Both the position numbers and the translations under genes were made by a program. The notes under the pieces are model-generated. The model was given only the letters and a program-made list of their open reading frames with translations, searched no databases and was not told the DNA's origin. Of a stretch of 64,000 bases of DNA, positions 22,101-31,499 are shown piece by piece. Where the stretch lies: positions 358,291-422,290 of the forward strand of contig MJCC01000010.1 in assembly GCA_001766655.1 (NCBI GenBank), written 5' to 3'. The stretch comes from Phytomonas francai (taxonomy: Eukaryota > Euglenozoa > Kinetoplastea > Trypanosomatida > Trypanosomatidae). Every line of letters begins with the position of its first letter. The stretch's first letter is position 1.

Positions 22101-22260
22101 TAAGATAGGTGTAGAACTTGGTCGACGCAAGAAGAACGTGCTTGCGGGTGCCATGTCGTGGCAAGAAGATGTGATCCGCCGTGAGGAAGAGGACTCGGGG
22201 AACGTCGCAATGTTCTCGCAAAATTTTATGAATTCTACGGTCTAAAATGGTGCCATCCAT
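19153..22260 (-). CDS. SEC15: Exocyst complex subunit Sec15 (EXOC6) homologue
   Basis: A 1035-residue protein whose central part follows Sec15. A short helix containing LCEHHYPTLINVSQKCL is followed by long amphipathic helices including NLVRVRDLLQKSIAVVEYLETV (shared pattern with the LQLCLPVLEMYSKL block of animal EXOC6), and later GFMLIEDIVWHATA corresponds to the conserved IGFFVIEDRV block. Sec15 is the exocyst subunit that binds Rab GTPases and tethers secretory vesicles to the plasma membrane, in trypanosomatids presumably at the flagellar pocket. It is about 200 residues longer than animal or fungal Sec15. The extra N-terminal about 200 residues contain a strand-rich piece (PRVLFLTADHIFLP, then HVLLASTKFYTYLIKKKG) that could be a small PH-like domain, then a Glu/Ser/Gly-rich linker. 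The frame opens at TTG 19 codons earlier; the first ATG is 22260. Confidence 0.82.
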   Translation of the reverse strand: MDGTILDRRIHKILREHCDVPRVLFLTADHIFLPRHGTRKHVLLASTKFYTYLIKKKGYHLYHRWPNRTLLVEARQKKLTLSSMISTSQTINGNSREDKGAHEAGAHKATDKDDFIQVTLEANSSFDANAIADKINLLVHNSQRMGALLELEEVGMASKTSWEVGGKATAEEEGGNGDSDSSGSEADDTALAVLHRTANESKKLYTNSTSLAAGEGSQGLQQIAPSRYISVMSLVDGEFVDYTTLKNAYIRHEDESLLNDLSVFIKQNEHQVEVLCEHHYPTLINVSQKCLTISEKDAQRVGEELSGATALVRSAVLNIKQAAASLLQCQSSRDNLVRVRDLLQKSIAVVEYLETVETQLQKQQLIGTIASLRELVQLAVPMAESTLGVYVLQIRVPAILQTVFTHATKHLNEWLKLLNDQASLMGAAALSWGGRITPGSFTKSIVFVQEESKWSLTECYQNASMVSEKFAQVDVIAKIVSGASIQSVFHELRRGDYFCKYYAEGRTEQAKSSILEYPLAVENISGEELVKNFTTYCTTALGFMLIEDIVWHATAPSPLSSSEVLKTWGLVASAIADRVWTVSKTLSSDPSYSERMVEVFNILRRLIQMTSTAVKCVELNSLVLFRVVESITDQLTSTWLQDACLECSQIILMDSLRPLNVSDALQFESNVSRFYLNTCTSLELPIPKTYTSGLVKLPYSLIVPSVGNMVLKFISQCYSVVVVDPFSAIRQSELNNVDEMLMKYISVLFRTAAEFLQQRLMTISPRAVLEFATLVSTCAAIPVLVSCVEQQFMLHWVADDNQNEEQIMGSPRLLAECAAFFSKPLQKGIEKLLGAFTAEVEERLKPTFSYAYWKTQLEGQARVPYRDGVVAEEGFADAMDYVFRRIPQLKELLQYTVARSVCGTTVSHATLRMQSSIQDALQGAYDAGERDFAQMRECVKEFDTQCTLLIPLWQKRLSEVMPELAAAKHFPLQLSSAVSDLNSWIDLREAENAVERVVHPNFLAGFEVTGRAVAKGFKAMGSTVSATASVFSKRD

Positions 22261-22843
22261 TTCGTCAATTGTATCCGCAACTGGGTATAAGGCCTTGATA
22301 AAATGAAAAGAATGCAAGTCAGAAGCAGATAATGGTGATGTGCGCGGTGTGCGCTCGGTTGGAGGGATGCAAAAGGAAAAAATACTTATTTACTCTTGAT
22401 AGGTAAGCTAGTCAAGATGCACCTTCCCTTGTTTAGAACAAAATTTAGTTTTGTGAGGGCAATGAGGGGGGGGGGGGGGGGGAAGAATTCATATAGGTAA
22501 ATTCTAGAGGGAATTAATCGCACCATTAAGAGAACAAAGACCACTTTTTTTCCTGTCTCCCTTGTTCGCCCATTCCCGAAGAGGGAAAAAAGATATGCTG
22601 GAAGTCTATCGAAGATATTTCAATCTAAATCAGTACGGTCTAAAGGCATGATAGACCTCTCTTAAAACAACAAGAACAGTAGAAATCTAATACAACATGT
22701 AAACTCTATAGTCCCCTTACTAGTACAAAAGCACGGTTGAGCTATTGACTTCCAAATGATTGAGCAAAAACACTTCGTGTGAAGAGAAAATCAGGAGGAT
22801 GAGAGGCTTGATAAGTGCAATAAGCATCTTATGCAGCTTATGT
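22261..22843. other. Intergenic region with a long G/C homopolymer
   Basis: The spacer upstream of Sec15. A run of about 17 G on the plus strand at 22466-22482 is a C tract on the sense strand and could serve as the polypyrimidine tract for trans-splicing of the Sec15 mRNA, with AG choices downstream. No gene is seen. Confidence 0.55.
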
Positions 22844-25129
22844 CTATTCCGTCGTTGGTTGGTGTGGATCGGTATTCTTTTTCCTTCGTTTGAACCAAGG
22901 AAAAAGACATTGAAAAAGTTCCTTAGAGCCAGACTTTTTTTTCCCTTTGCTACATCCATTACAGTTTCTACCGCAGCAGCACGGCTTCCTTTTTTTCTCA
23001 GATAATGAGCACGGTGGGGTTGGAAATACGATAGAGGAGCCCCTTGATAGTGATAGAAAATTTTGAGGTGGATAAGCTGCGCGATTGACATCTGTATTAG
23101 AAATTGTGTTCCCATTATTGTCTGGGAGATGTAAAGTAGCTTGCTGAGTGCTTCCTTTCTGATCGTCGGGCCGAGACTTTGTATTGGCGGCTGGCGCAGA
23201 GCCTTCTTCCGCAAAAGGCTCAAAGATTTGAGGGTCTTTTCGTTGAGAATTTGATGGTCTGCGCGCACTAGATTCTTTGTCGTGTTTATTGAAAGGAGCT
23301 TTTACCGTCGGCTGATTCTCCTCTTGGACAGGCTCTGTAGGAAGTGCAGGTTCACGAGAGGTTGACAGAGGCACGTACTCGGTACAGAAGAAGTCTTTGA
23401 TTCCCTTGCTCCGAGAGGGAACCGTCTTGACATTTGGATTCCATAGAAACCGATTGGAGGGGTCCGTGGAGCTATTGAAAAGGGTGATCGCTGCTGGTGG
23501 GGGCAATGTCCGGTTTCCCTGGTTGGCTGGATGCGCAACACTCAATGACTGGGCTTCCGAGCCGTAGTACGGGATAGGGGAACATTGGATAACCTGCTGT
23601 GGATGCTCCGGGGATTCTACAGAGATTTCCTTCTCCTGTGGAGGCATATGAAAACTCCCTGAGGCGGTACGCGAGGTCCGTTTAGCAGTGAGGCTGTCGG
23701 CGGGTCCTAGGGGGCCAGGACTACGCGATAATTCGTCAGAGAGTTTCTGCTGTTCGGCATGCAAATTTTTCTCTCTCTTTCTAAGTGTCAACTCCTTAGC
23801 TGGATCGTCACTAACACGGATAGCATCTGACGACGGTATCGCTGTCGCAGGACTGGCCCCTTCATCGACCTCAGCATGAGGGGCGTCCTTGGTTCTATTT
23901 TCCACCGATGGCGACGTATCTAATACGGAAAGAGCATTTGTAGACAGGTTGGTACCACACAGCTGAGAAGAATGAACTAGGTCCGGTGCGGAAACGATTA
24001 TGGGAAGTTCAAGTTTTCCGTCTGGCTGCAACGATGTCGGCGTAATGAATGGCTTTTGAAGTGGCTGACCCTCTATTTTTTCATCCACGTGCCGCTCCGC
24101 ACTGACGTCTTTCACTATTCGCCCCTTTTCTACCCTAATAAAAACTGTTTTATCCGAAAGTATTGGTGTGGAGTCTGCTTTTAGGGTTTTATTTGGGGGT
24201 GTAACGTGTTTCACAGAAGAAGGTGAGTGATGCATGACCTCTTCAAATTTATTCTGCCTATCCCCCTCGCTATGATGTATTTTGGGTTGCTCCCTCACGT
24301 GACCAAATGGAGTGTCCTGAGAAGAAAAAGTGTCATTGACCTTCGTCGGATACCCGGCAGAGACAGGCTCCGACTGATGTCCACTGCTGCATGCTATGCC
24401 CCGCGTGGGATCGCCGGCAACCTCCACTGTACTCCCTTCAAGTGTACAAGGTTGAGGCGAATCACAAATCATATAATTCACCGTATTTGTATTAGAGTCC
24501 TCAGGTACCACAATTTTTTGTAAACATGCAATGGTATTGCTTTTGAGGCTTGTATTGTCGTGCAAAGTCTGTCGCTTCACTTCGTCCAGTAAATACTGTT
24601 TTTCGTTAAGAAGCTTAAGCTCCAGCTTCTTGAGGGACCTCTCCTTCTCAAGGATGGCATTGCATGCCGCCGCAGCGGCTAGCTCTAAATCTTTTCTCGT
24701 GAGCGTCGCTGGATGAGATACCTTGCCAGCATGCTTCCGGCCCTCGGAACCCGCACTGCTTCTCCCAGATGCGTTCGAGGAAGTTGAACGTGATGTGTAG
24801 CTGTAAGTATACTCAGAGTACGAATATTCAGACGATTTGGTCAAGGGTGTCGAAGCTCCCTGGACAAGTCTGGAACGTCCTTTTGTATCAATGTAGCGTT
24901 GATTTTGGGGCTCTAGATGACGCTCGGGTGACTTCGGTGGCGGCGGCAGCAATGAGATTTGTTTTTTGGTACGGTTATGCGCCAAATTACCGGAATCCTC
25001 AGTATTAAAATAGGAATGGGGCGGCTTTGAAATTCTGTCATCTAATGTACCGTGTGAAAGCCTACTGTTGCTAGCCGCAGAATCATGATATATCTTGATC
25101 TTTTCCTTGAAATAATTATTTTTATGCAT
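22844..25129 (-). CDS. Large disordered hypothetical protein with Cys/Lys-rich C terminus
   Basis: A 761-residue protein from the ATG at 25129 with no recognised domain. It is Ser/Pro/Thr-rich and probably mostly disordered. Features in order: a Pro-run (LLPPPPKSPE) near residue 60; a Ser/Tyr-rich stretch (YSYSEYTYSYTSRSTSS) near 105; a short Ala/Leu/Lys helix with coiled-coil potential near 147-190 (LELAAAAACNAILEKERSLK); long polar linkers; and a C-terminal 50 residues with clustered Cys and Lys (PCCCGRNCNGCSKGKKK, then FPWFKRRKK). The C terminus could be palmitoylated or membrane-associated, or a nuclear signal. Codon use and cluster strand support a real gene. Trypanosomatids have many such proteins, often cytoskeletal, but no function can be assigned. 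Confidence 0.75.
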   Translation of the reverse strand: MHKNNYFKEKIKIYHDSAASNSRLSHGTLDDRISKPPHSYFNTEDSGNLAHNRTKKQISLLPPPPKSPERHLEPQNQRYIDTKGRSRLVQGASTPLTKSSEYSYSEYTYSYTSRSTSSNASGRSSAGSEGRKHAGKVSHPATLTRKDLELAAAAACNAILEKERSLKKLELKLLNEKQYLLDEVKRQTLHDNTSLKSNTIACLQKIVVPEDSNTNTVNYMICDSPQPCTLEGSTVEVAGDPTRGIACSSGHQSEPVSAGYPTKVNDTFSSQDTPFGHVREQPKIHHSEGDRQNKFEEVMHHSPSSVKHVTPPNKTLKADSTPILSDKTVFIRVEKGRIVKDVSAERHVDEKIEGQPLQKPFITPTSLQPDGKLELPIIVSAPDLVHSSQLCGTNLSTNALSVLDTSPSVENRTKDAPHAEVDEGASPATAIPSSDAIRVSDDPAKELTLRKREKNLHAEQQKLSDELSRSPGPLGPADSLTAKRTSRTASGSFHMPPQEKEISVESPEHPQQVIQCSPIPYYGSEAQSLSVAHPANQGNRTLPPPAAITLFNSSTDPSNRFLWNPNVKTVPSRSKGIKDFFCTEYVPLSTSREPALPTEPVQEENQPTVKAPFNKHDKESSARRPSNSQRKDPQIFEPFAEEGSAPAANTKSRPDDQKGSTQQATLHLPDNNGNTISNTDVNRAAYPPQNFLSLSRGSSIVFPTPPCSLSEKKRKPCCCGRNCNGCSKGKKKSGSKELFQCLFPWFKRRKKNTDPHQPTTE

Positions 25130-25966
25130 TTTTTACACCTGCTTCGAAATAATGTATCAAGCAAACGGTACCCAAAAATGTATATAATTTTTAAAAATTA
25201 GTCAATATCATGTAGGGAAGAGTGTGTGCTACCCATTTTAAAAATCTCGGCAAGTTTAACTTATATGTTCAATAAAACCGCAGGTGTGCAAAATTGATAC
25301 CGCTTAAATATATAGACATTCGAGAATGACTTTCGATTAATTTTATACATTGCAACTAGCCCAGACGTGAAAAGGAATAGTTCTTTTGCTAAATGTTTAA
25401 AATTTCCACCGCTTGGTTATACATGTTTCTATAAGCATATTTGAACTCATTTCGATATTCCATTCTGACCTATCCATGCGTCACCATAACAGACGAATTT
25501 TATCCCATGCAATAGTTTAATATTTAATGTGATTTCAATGCTTTTAAATTTGGAAAGTGGTAACAACCACTCGGAAGCAAGAGAATAACCTTCATCGTCA
25601 AAGTCACAGCAATGCGTTTGCTATTAATTTTTTACATTAAAAAAAAAAATTGCAATGCAACACATTTACCTTAACACATTCCCAACAATTCAGTCAATAG
25701 TTTCTGCTCTCTGCTACCTCATAAGTATGACCAGAAGACATCTAGCATCTCTACGATAAAAAGAATTCATAGAATTTATATTTTAATTTTAATATCATTT
25801 TAACTGTGATGCAAGATACAAGTAAAAAGTAATGGGGTCAACTTTCCCATCCATTTCTTTTCTTTACTTTGCTCGATGACAGAACCCAACTATTCAAAAA
25901 TAAAACGCCACTTTCAGATTCTGCCTTGTAATGATAAAAAAGGATCAAGTGATAATATACCGCATC
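25130..25966. other. Intergenic region, no gene seen
   Basis: An 840-bp AT-rich spacer between the PSP1 gene and the disordered-protein gene. Only chance frames on the opposite strand are present near its right end. Confidence 0.5.
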
Positions 25967-26797
25967 TTACGAAGGTGTGTCTGGTTCCATCCAGATACGC
26001 GCTCGGAACGTCTTGTATAAATCCCTCACTAAATTACGAAAGTCCAGTCTCTGTTGTGCCTGGAAAAAAAATGTCAGCTTGCGTCGGTCAAACTGATACT
26101 CTGCATCCACAATCCGCATGTTCAACCCATGTTCCTGCACCTTTTCTTGCGCAACCTCGACAGCACGCGTTTCCAACCCCGTCTGAACACTCTGCAGTTG
26201 CTCCACCTCCTTTGTAGTGGCCACGCGAAGCACCTCACCGACGCACTTCGACCATGAACGGTCTGCCTGACTGGAAGAATCTCCGTCGGCAGTCTTTGAA
26301 TGAGTCACCAAGCCTATATCCTCGCCGCGGTCACCCCCTACAACCACATACTCCCCTGGGGCTACGTAATAGGAAGATGAGTACTGCGCAATTCTCTTTC
26401 GCTTAAACTGAACCAACACCTGGCAAGAAAGATTGTAGTCTTTTGGTGGTGCATGATCCGAATGCTTACACGTTTCCTCGCCATGATCCGGACTAACTTG
26501 TATAGCACTTTTCACATCATCTATTAGGGTGTCAAAATCAATATGGTCGTGGACGGTAGACGGCGAAATCATGCTCTGAGGCGCGAGCTCATTAGAAATG
26601 GGCTGAACGGGCGTGAGAAGTGGATCATCCATGGCATTTTCCTGTCCTGATGTCTCTCCTGAAAAATGGACTTCTAATTGTTGAAGTTGCATCATAAAGG
26701 AATGGTATGCCGATTGCAGACTCTCCGAGGACACTTCATACCAATGATCTATCACACGCTGGGTCTCATCAATTTCTTGAAGGAAAATGGAGTTCAT
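25967..26797 (-). CDS. PSP1 C-terminal-domain protein
   Basis: A 276-residue protein. The C-terminal about 95 residues (from VGEVLRVATTKEVEQLQ to the end) match the PSP1 C-terminal domain, including the charged helix around RAVEVAQEKVQEHGL, the strand MRIVDAEYQFDRRKLTFFF and the ending DLYKTFRARIWM. PSP1 domains occur in yeast Psp1 and bacterial YaaT, and trypanosomatids have several PSP1 proteins. The N-terminal half is polar and helical, with one strand-rich segment (SCQVLVQFKRKRIAQY). The open frame extends 32 codons further to a TTG at 26893; the first ATG is 26797. A pyrimidine-rich stretch ending TTTCACAG on the sense strand (AG near 26,881) is a good acceptor located inside that extension, which supports the downstream ATG. 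Confidence 0.85.
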   Translation of the reverse strand: MNSIFLQEIDETQRVIDHWYEVSSESLQSAYHSFMMQLQQLEVHFSGETSGQENAMDDPLLTPVQPISNELAPQSMISPSTVHDHIDFDTLIDDVKSAIQVSPDHGEETCKHSDHAPPKDYNLSCQVLVQFKRKRIAQYSSSYYVAPGEYVVVGGDRGEDIGLVTHSKTADGDSSSQADRSWSKCVGEVLRVATTKEVEQLQSVQTGLETRAVEVAQEKVQEHGLNMRIVDAEYQFDRRKLTFFFQAQQRLDFRNLVRDLYKTFRARIWMEPDTPS

Positions 26798-27163
26798 TCC
26801 GCGTGTGTATAAAGGGGAGGAGGAGGGGGGGGGATAACAGCGAGAGTACGAAATAGACGATAGATGTACAACTCCAATGCCTGTGAAAGGCAATAACGAA
26901 TAATAAAAATAATATTGGTAGTAGTAAATAAATATACTAAATATAAGAATTAAAAATGTAAGAAGTACTAAACGAGAAATTTTGGTTTCGGTATAAAATG
27001 CATGAGTTGACGTTTTTTGGGTGGGATTGCATTATCGTACATATAGAGTTTCAAAACTATTGGTCTGTGATTTGGTACAATTGGACTAAGATTCTCATCT
27101 ACACAGAGAAATAACATCCAAAATTAGCGTTACGAAAAAAGAGTATAATAAATGGTACGAAAG
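26798..27163. promoter_or_regulatory. Spacer with probable trans-splice acceptor of the PSP1 gene
   Basis: On the sense (minus) strand a T/C-rich tract covering about 26,882-26,925 ends in TTTCACAG, giving a leader of about 84 nt before the ATG. A second C/T run (26,812-26,837) lies within that leader. The rest, up to the NIF3 stop, is AT-rich with no gene. Confidence 0.5.
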
Positions 27164-27991
27164 CTACCAGGTCACCAGGGGATCATGATCTTCCTCAGAG
27201 ACATAGAGAGTAATTTCATTTCCTAGCTCTTGTTGCAACTTCGCGAAAAGAATTTTCTTCAGGTAGCCTCGCTCGGTATTGGTGTGCTCACAGAGGATAA
27301 CAGCCTGTCCAGCAGCGTTGGCACCCAGGACGTCGTGATGGCCCATCTCACCCGTCAGGAGCACATCCACTCGGTTTTTCAGCCTACTGAACACGGAACT
27401 TCCACTCCCCGCGCATACTGCAATGGATTTGATAGGATGCTCGGACGTCCATGCGGCAGGCAGTGCCACTCTCACCGTTGGTATCTCTAACTTTTCCTTG
27501 ATGTTTGCCACGAGTTGACTAAGTAGAACGGCGTTCGCGAGGGTGGCGACGCGGCCGTATCCAGTGTCGGTGTTTTCTGACCCCTCCAGAACTTTGGCGA
27601 CGATCGGGACGCTATTTTCGACCTCCCCGACGGCCGCGTGCACGAGCCAGTCGTTGATGCCACCTTTACACGCGTCCAAAGAGGTGTGTGGGGAGAAGAT
27701 GGACATGCCCTCGCGTACTGTGCGGAGGATGATGTTCGTCTTTGGGTCTTTCAAGAGGAGCCGCCCCATGGGTTTGAATATGGGTGGATGATAGGAAAGA
27801 ATGACTTCCACATTCCTTTGCACACACTCTTCCATGACCTGTGGGGTGAGGTCTATAGTAAGCATGACAACGTTGCTCTTGTTGGAATTGGGAGACTCGA
27901 CAAGGATGCCAACTGGGTCCCATGAGGTGTCTGCGAGGGCGAGGGGAGCGATTTTCTCCATCGCAATCGCCACCTTAGTGATTAAAGACAT
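27164..27991 (-). CDS. NIF3: NIF3/DUF34 family metal-binding protein
   Basis: A 275-residue member of the NIF3 (DUF34, GTP cyclohydrolase 1 type 2-like) family. The dinuclear metal site is visible: SYHPPIF with His near 68, SPHTSLD with His near 102 and Asp near 106, and, at the far end, GEMGHHD and CEHTNTERGYL. The protein is a compact single-domain version without the bacterial PII-like insertion. NIF3 proteins are widespread and conserved, but their substrate is not settled and the old GTP cyclohydrolase label is doubtful. The start ATG at 27991 gives the expected N terminus. Confidence 0.93.
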   Translation of the reverse strand: MSLITKVAIAMEKIAPLALADTSWDPVGILVESPNSNKSNVVMLTIDLTPQVMEECVQRNVEVILSYHPPIFKPMGRLLLKDPKTNIILRTVREGMSIFSPHTSLDACKGGINDWLVHAAVGEVENSVPIVAKVLEGSENTDTGYGRVATLANAVLLSQLVANIKEKLEIPTVRVALPAAWTSEHPIKSIAVCAGSGSSVFSRLKNRVDVLLTGEMGHHDVLGANAAGQAVILCEHTNTERGYLKKILFAKLQQELGNEITLYVSEEDHDPLVTW

Positions 27992-28237
27992 CGGAAATTT
28001 TAATAGGCTGTTTTCGTGTTTAATGGAATCGGTGACTCAGATAGCTCATTCTTAAATCGTAAAAGCGGAAGATGATCAAAGGGGAGATTTAATTTTTGTT
28101 CAGTACAACGCACATACATTGTGAAAAATGAGAAAAACTAGGAAATTCTTAAAACGCACAACAGCGCATGTAGTATAAGATATGTAGATATAGAATAGCC
28201 TCTAGCAGTAAATAGAACACAGAAACCTTATTGTCCT

Positions 28238-29485
28238 TTAAATATGATGAGACCTTCGTCGTTTCCACTCTAGCCATCTGAAGGTGTTGTGTGCAGGCAA
28301 CATCAAGTCTGACGGCCGACATGCAGAGGGAGGGACGGTGAACCACTCATCCTGTAGAAGCTTTTCGGCCTGCAAGCGTTCGGATGGCTCGAGCTGCAAC
28401 ATCTTAGACATAAATGTGACTTCCCTGGGTTGAATAGAAAGGTTAGCACAACGCGACGCTAATGTGTTGGACTTGCCAACTGGAATGCGTGTTATATACG
28501 AACGAAAGTCTTCGTTTGAATATGTGTAGCTCTTTGGAGATGGAGACCCAAGCCAATCAAAAATACTCGAAATCGCCTCCACCTCATTGTGCCCACTTAC
28601 AAACAACGTGCCACCACTGAGCATCTCGAAAAGAATGCACCCGCAGCACCATATATCTAACGGCATCTGATAACGAGTAGCATGGGACCCCACCAGCAGA
28701 AGTTCTGGGGGCCTGTAATTAACTGTACAAGGGGGGCCTGTCAGCTTTTGATTTACATCTGAGGCCAAGTATCTTGACCACCCAAAATCAATCAACTTCA
28801 GAATCCCGTTCATGTCAACCATGACGTTGCTCGGTTTAAGGTCCCTATGAATGACCTTATGTTTATGCAGATAAGCCACAGCTGCAAGGAGTTGCCTGAA
28901 AATACACTTTATGACAGGAAGGGGCATCCTCAGGGCGCTTGTTACTCGTCCCGAGGCGGTGACGTTCTGCCAATGCCTCATTAGCGAGACCAAGTCGTAT
29001 GAAATGACGGGCATGAACACAATTAGGGTCCCATTAAGCAAAATATGATAGTCTACTGCCTGTACTATGTTTGGATGTGAAAGTGTAGTCAAAAAATGCA
29101 GCTCGCGGAAGGTAGTATTGTGAAGGCCAAAAAGGGATCTCTCACTACTGTGCAGAAACCTAATCATATGCTTCATCGTTAAATATGACTTGGCTAGAGT
29201 ATCGTAAACAAGGAATACTTCACCAAAACTACCCTCACCAATTTTTACAAGTTTGCGATAGCGACTATTGATATCATCAATTCCTGGCACTAAAGATACA
29301 GAAGCACCATTGTCTAGCGCAGATGTTTGTGCGACTAGAGCCTTGTATTGCTCTATCACATCGTGCGTGTGTTGTTCTGTCTCTTCCATCGGCTCACGGT
29401 AAGGTGAAAAGGAACGTTTTCTTTTTACAGAGGTAACAAGGGTGTAATCCCGCTCACATTTGTCATCTATTTTAGAGCTTTCCAT
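28238..29485 (-). CDS. CDC2-related protein kinase (CMGC group)
   Basis: A 415-residue kinase. After a polar N-terminal extension of about 75 residues, the domain has a glycine loop (IGEGSFGEVF) at 82-91, the ATP-site Lys near 105 (YLTMKHM), HRDLKPSN at 213-220, DFG at 233-235 (IDFGWSRYL) and an activation segment ending PCTVNYRPPELLL. The RPPELLL ending and a CMGC insert place it among CDK-like kinases, and the Tyr-Arg-Pro-Pro form recalls the CDK12/CRK9-like branch. The PSTAIRE-equivalent helix reads NTTFRELHFL, so a cyclin partner, if any, is not a classical one. About 100 residues follow the kinase core. The frame opens at a GTG four codons earlier; the ATG at 29485 is used. Confidence 0.9.
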   Translation of the reverse strand: MESSKIDDKCERDYTLVTSVKRKRSFSPYREPMEETEQHTHDVIEQYKALVAQTSALDNGASVSLVPGIDDINSRYRKLVKIGEGSFGEVFLVYDTLAKSYLTMKHMIRFLHSSERSLFGLHNTTFRELHFLTTLSHPNIVQAVDYHILLNGTLIVFMPVISYDLVSLMRHWQNVTASGRVTSALRMPLPVIKCIFRQLLAAVAYLHKHKVIHRDLKPSNVMVDMNGILKLIDFGWSRYLASDVNQKLTGPPCTVNYRPPELLLVGSHATRYQMPLDIWCCGCILFEMLSGGTLFVSGHNEVEAISSIFDWLGSPSPKSYTYSNEDFRSYITRIPVGKSNTLASRCANLSIQPREVTFMSKMLQLEPSERLQAEKLLQDEWFTVPPSACRPSDLMLPAHNTFRWLEWKRRRSHHI

Positions 29486-29827
29486 TATAATGAGCACCTT
29501 CCTTAAGCTTAATATGGACAGTACGTATTAATGAAAAAATATAAACAAGGGGCATCGTGAAGAAAGTAAAAAATGATTCATTGAAGTATAATGTCATGTT
29601 CTTATTAATCACAGGATTTAAATACTAATTTTCCCCTCAACATGTTCATTTTCGCGCATAAATTTGAGATTTTAATGCTGAAAAAATTCCGCTTATATAG
29701 GTGATACAGCATTCCATATTATTGTTTTTTTATTATTATTAACGCTTATGAATATTCCAAAGCACACACTATATCGAACCTTATATTATTTAATTATAAG
29801 CGATACCAATCGATTTAACATATATAT
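29486..29827. other. Intergenic spacer, no gene seen
   Basis: A 340-bp AT-rich spacer between the SerRS and kinase genes, with no frame of note. It must carry the SerRS 3' UTR and the kinase splice signals. Confidence 0.5.
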
Positions 29828-31246
29828 TTACTCAGCGGCAGGGGTCGCTTTGGGAAACTGAAGCATCTCCATTCCCATCATATACGGCCGAAGCACCTCT
29901 GGTATAATGACACCTTCGTCTGTTTGGAAGTTTTCACAAATACAGCACATCACTCGTGTGACGGCGCACAGTGTACCGTTCAACATATGGCAAAACTCTT
30001 TGGCGGCGGTAGCTGAGGTCCCTCGGAGGTTCGGGCCGTAACGGCAGTTGACAGATCGTGCTTGATAGTCAGTACAGTTGCTGCATGAGACCAGCTCACG
30101 GAACGCACCTGATCCTGGGAACCACCCTTCCAGGTCATACTTCTTGGCAGCAGCATTGTTAAGGGCGCCTGAGCAGATGGAAACAACACGATAAGGCAGA
30201 CCAAGGCTTTCATTGAATTCTTGGGAGGTTTTAATGAGATCTTCAAGCATTTGCCACGATACATCGTCACGTGGAGAGCACAAAATGAACTGTTCAATCT
30301 TGTCAAACTGGTGAACACGAAAGATTCCAAGTGTGTCGCGTCCGTGCGCACCAGCTTCCTTTCGGAAGCAGGACGACATTCCGGCATACTTGAGCGGTTC
30401 CTTTAGCTCTGAGAACCATTTACCACGGTGATAAGCCGCGATAGGCATTTCACTGGTAGCGATGAGGTACTTATCCTCCCCATCGCCGGATACTTTGTAA
30501 AGCGCGTCATCGAAGTCCGAAAGCTGTGCCACCTCACCAGTTACATCTTTGTTGAGAAAAAAAGGTGGGTAAAAGGCCTCGTAGCCACGCTGAATAAGAA
30601 AGTTTAAGCCATATGAGATAAGAGCGACCTGAAGCTGCACAAGACCCCCACGCAGAACAAAGGCACGTCCGCCTGACATTGAGGTGACTGCTTTTGAGGT
30701 GTCCATGAGTCCGAGGCGCTCCATCACGTCAACGTGATTGAGCTGCTTGCGAGATGTGACGTCGCCCCAGGTGCGAATCAGGAGGTTGCCGGTATCCTCA
30801 TCCTGGGAGATGGGCACGCTCTCATGAACGATATTGCCTACCTCAGAGAGTATTTTGTCTCGCTTAGACACCAATTCATCCGCATCTTTACCCAGATTAC
30901 TCACATGTGTGGAAAGTTCCTTTGACAGCTCTATAAGCTGTCGGATACAAAGATTGGCGAGCTTGTCAGTGACCAACTGACCCTTTTTCATTTCGTCGAT
31001 GATGTCTGCCGGGATCGTAGATACGTCACCATCCGCTTCTTTCGCCTTCTTCTTTGAACTTACAGCCTTGCTGCAGTTGTTGATCATTTTCTTTGTTGAC
31101 TCTGTGATATATTGAGTCTCTCGCCATGCTTTGTCCAACTCGATGATCTTGTCCACAATAGCAGGATCAGCAAACCGTCGACGCTCGGACTCACGAACTA
31201 AGTCGGCGGTAGTTTCCTCACGAAACAGCTTGATATCTAAGACCAT
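29828..31246 (-). CDS. serRS: Seryl-tRNA synthetase, cytosolic type
   Basis: A 472-residue class II aminoacyl-tRNA synthetase that charges tRNA-Ser (and tRNA-Sec). Residues 1-160 form the antiparallel coiled-coil arm, with the typical start MVLDIKLFREE. The catalytic domain shows motif 2 (SSCFRKEAGAHGRDTLGI, then FRVHQF), the serine-site region and motif 3 near the C terminus (HMLNGTLCAVTR, then ICENFQTDEGVIIPEVLRPY). A C-terminal Ala-rich tail ends PKATPAAE. Length is normal for a eukaryotic cytosolic SerRS and there is no mitochondrial presequence. The frame opens at a TTG nine codons upstream, but the canonical start is the ATG at 31246. Confidence 0.97.
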   Translation of the reverse strand: MVLDIKLFREETTADLVRESERRRFADPAIVDKIIELDKAWRETQYITESTKKMINNCSKAVSSKKKAKEADGDVSTIPADIIDEMKKGQLVTDKLANLCIRQLIELSKELSTHVSNLGKDADELVSKRDKILSEVGNIVHESVPISQDEDTGNLLIRTWGDVTSRKQLNHVDVMERLGLMDTSKAVTSMSGGRAFVLRGGLVQLQVALISYGLNFLIQRGYEAFYPPFFLNKDVTGEVAQLSDFDDALYKVSGDGEDKYLIATSEMPIAAYHRGKWFSELKEPLKYAGMSSCFRKEAGAHGRDTLGIFRVHQFDKIEQFILCSPRDDVSWQMLEDLIKTSQEFNESLGLPYRVVSICSGALNNAAAKKYDLEGWFPGSGAFRELVSCSNCTDYQARSVNCRYGPNLRGTSATAAKEFCHMLNGTLCAVTRVMCCICENFQTDEGVIIPEVLRPYMMGMEMLQFPKATPAAE

Positions 31247-31499
31247 TTGGATCTTCTTTTTTTTTAAGGGCAACTAAATACTGAATGAGTTACAAACTAA
31301 TAGGACAGCTTCACGTAAGGGATAGGAAAAGGAGAAGTAAAGGGATGAAAGTTTCTCTCTTTTTTTTCGAATGCAACACAGGCATCAGCAGCTAGCAAAA
31401 CTGAACACATTCAACTCAGGAGCAATGAGAGAAAATATTTCCCTCCAATAATCATAGCAGCTCTTGCTACATAAACATGAAGCTTTCGGTAAATGTAGT

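Noticed and set aside
26798..26893. N-terminal extension of the PSP1 protein to a TTG
   Set aside because: It starts with TTG and encodes a Pro/Ser run from a pyrimidine tract. A good splice acceptor lies inside it, and the first ATG is at 26797.
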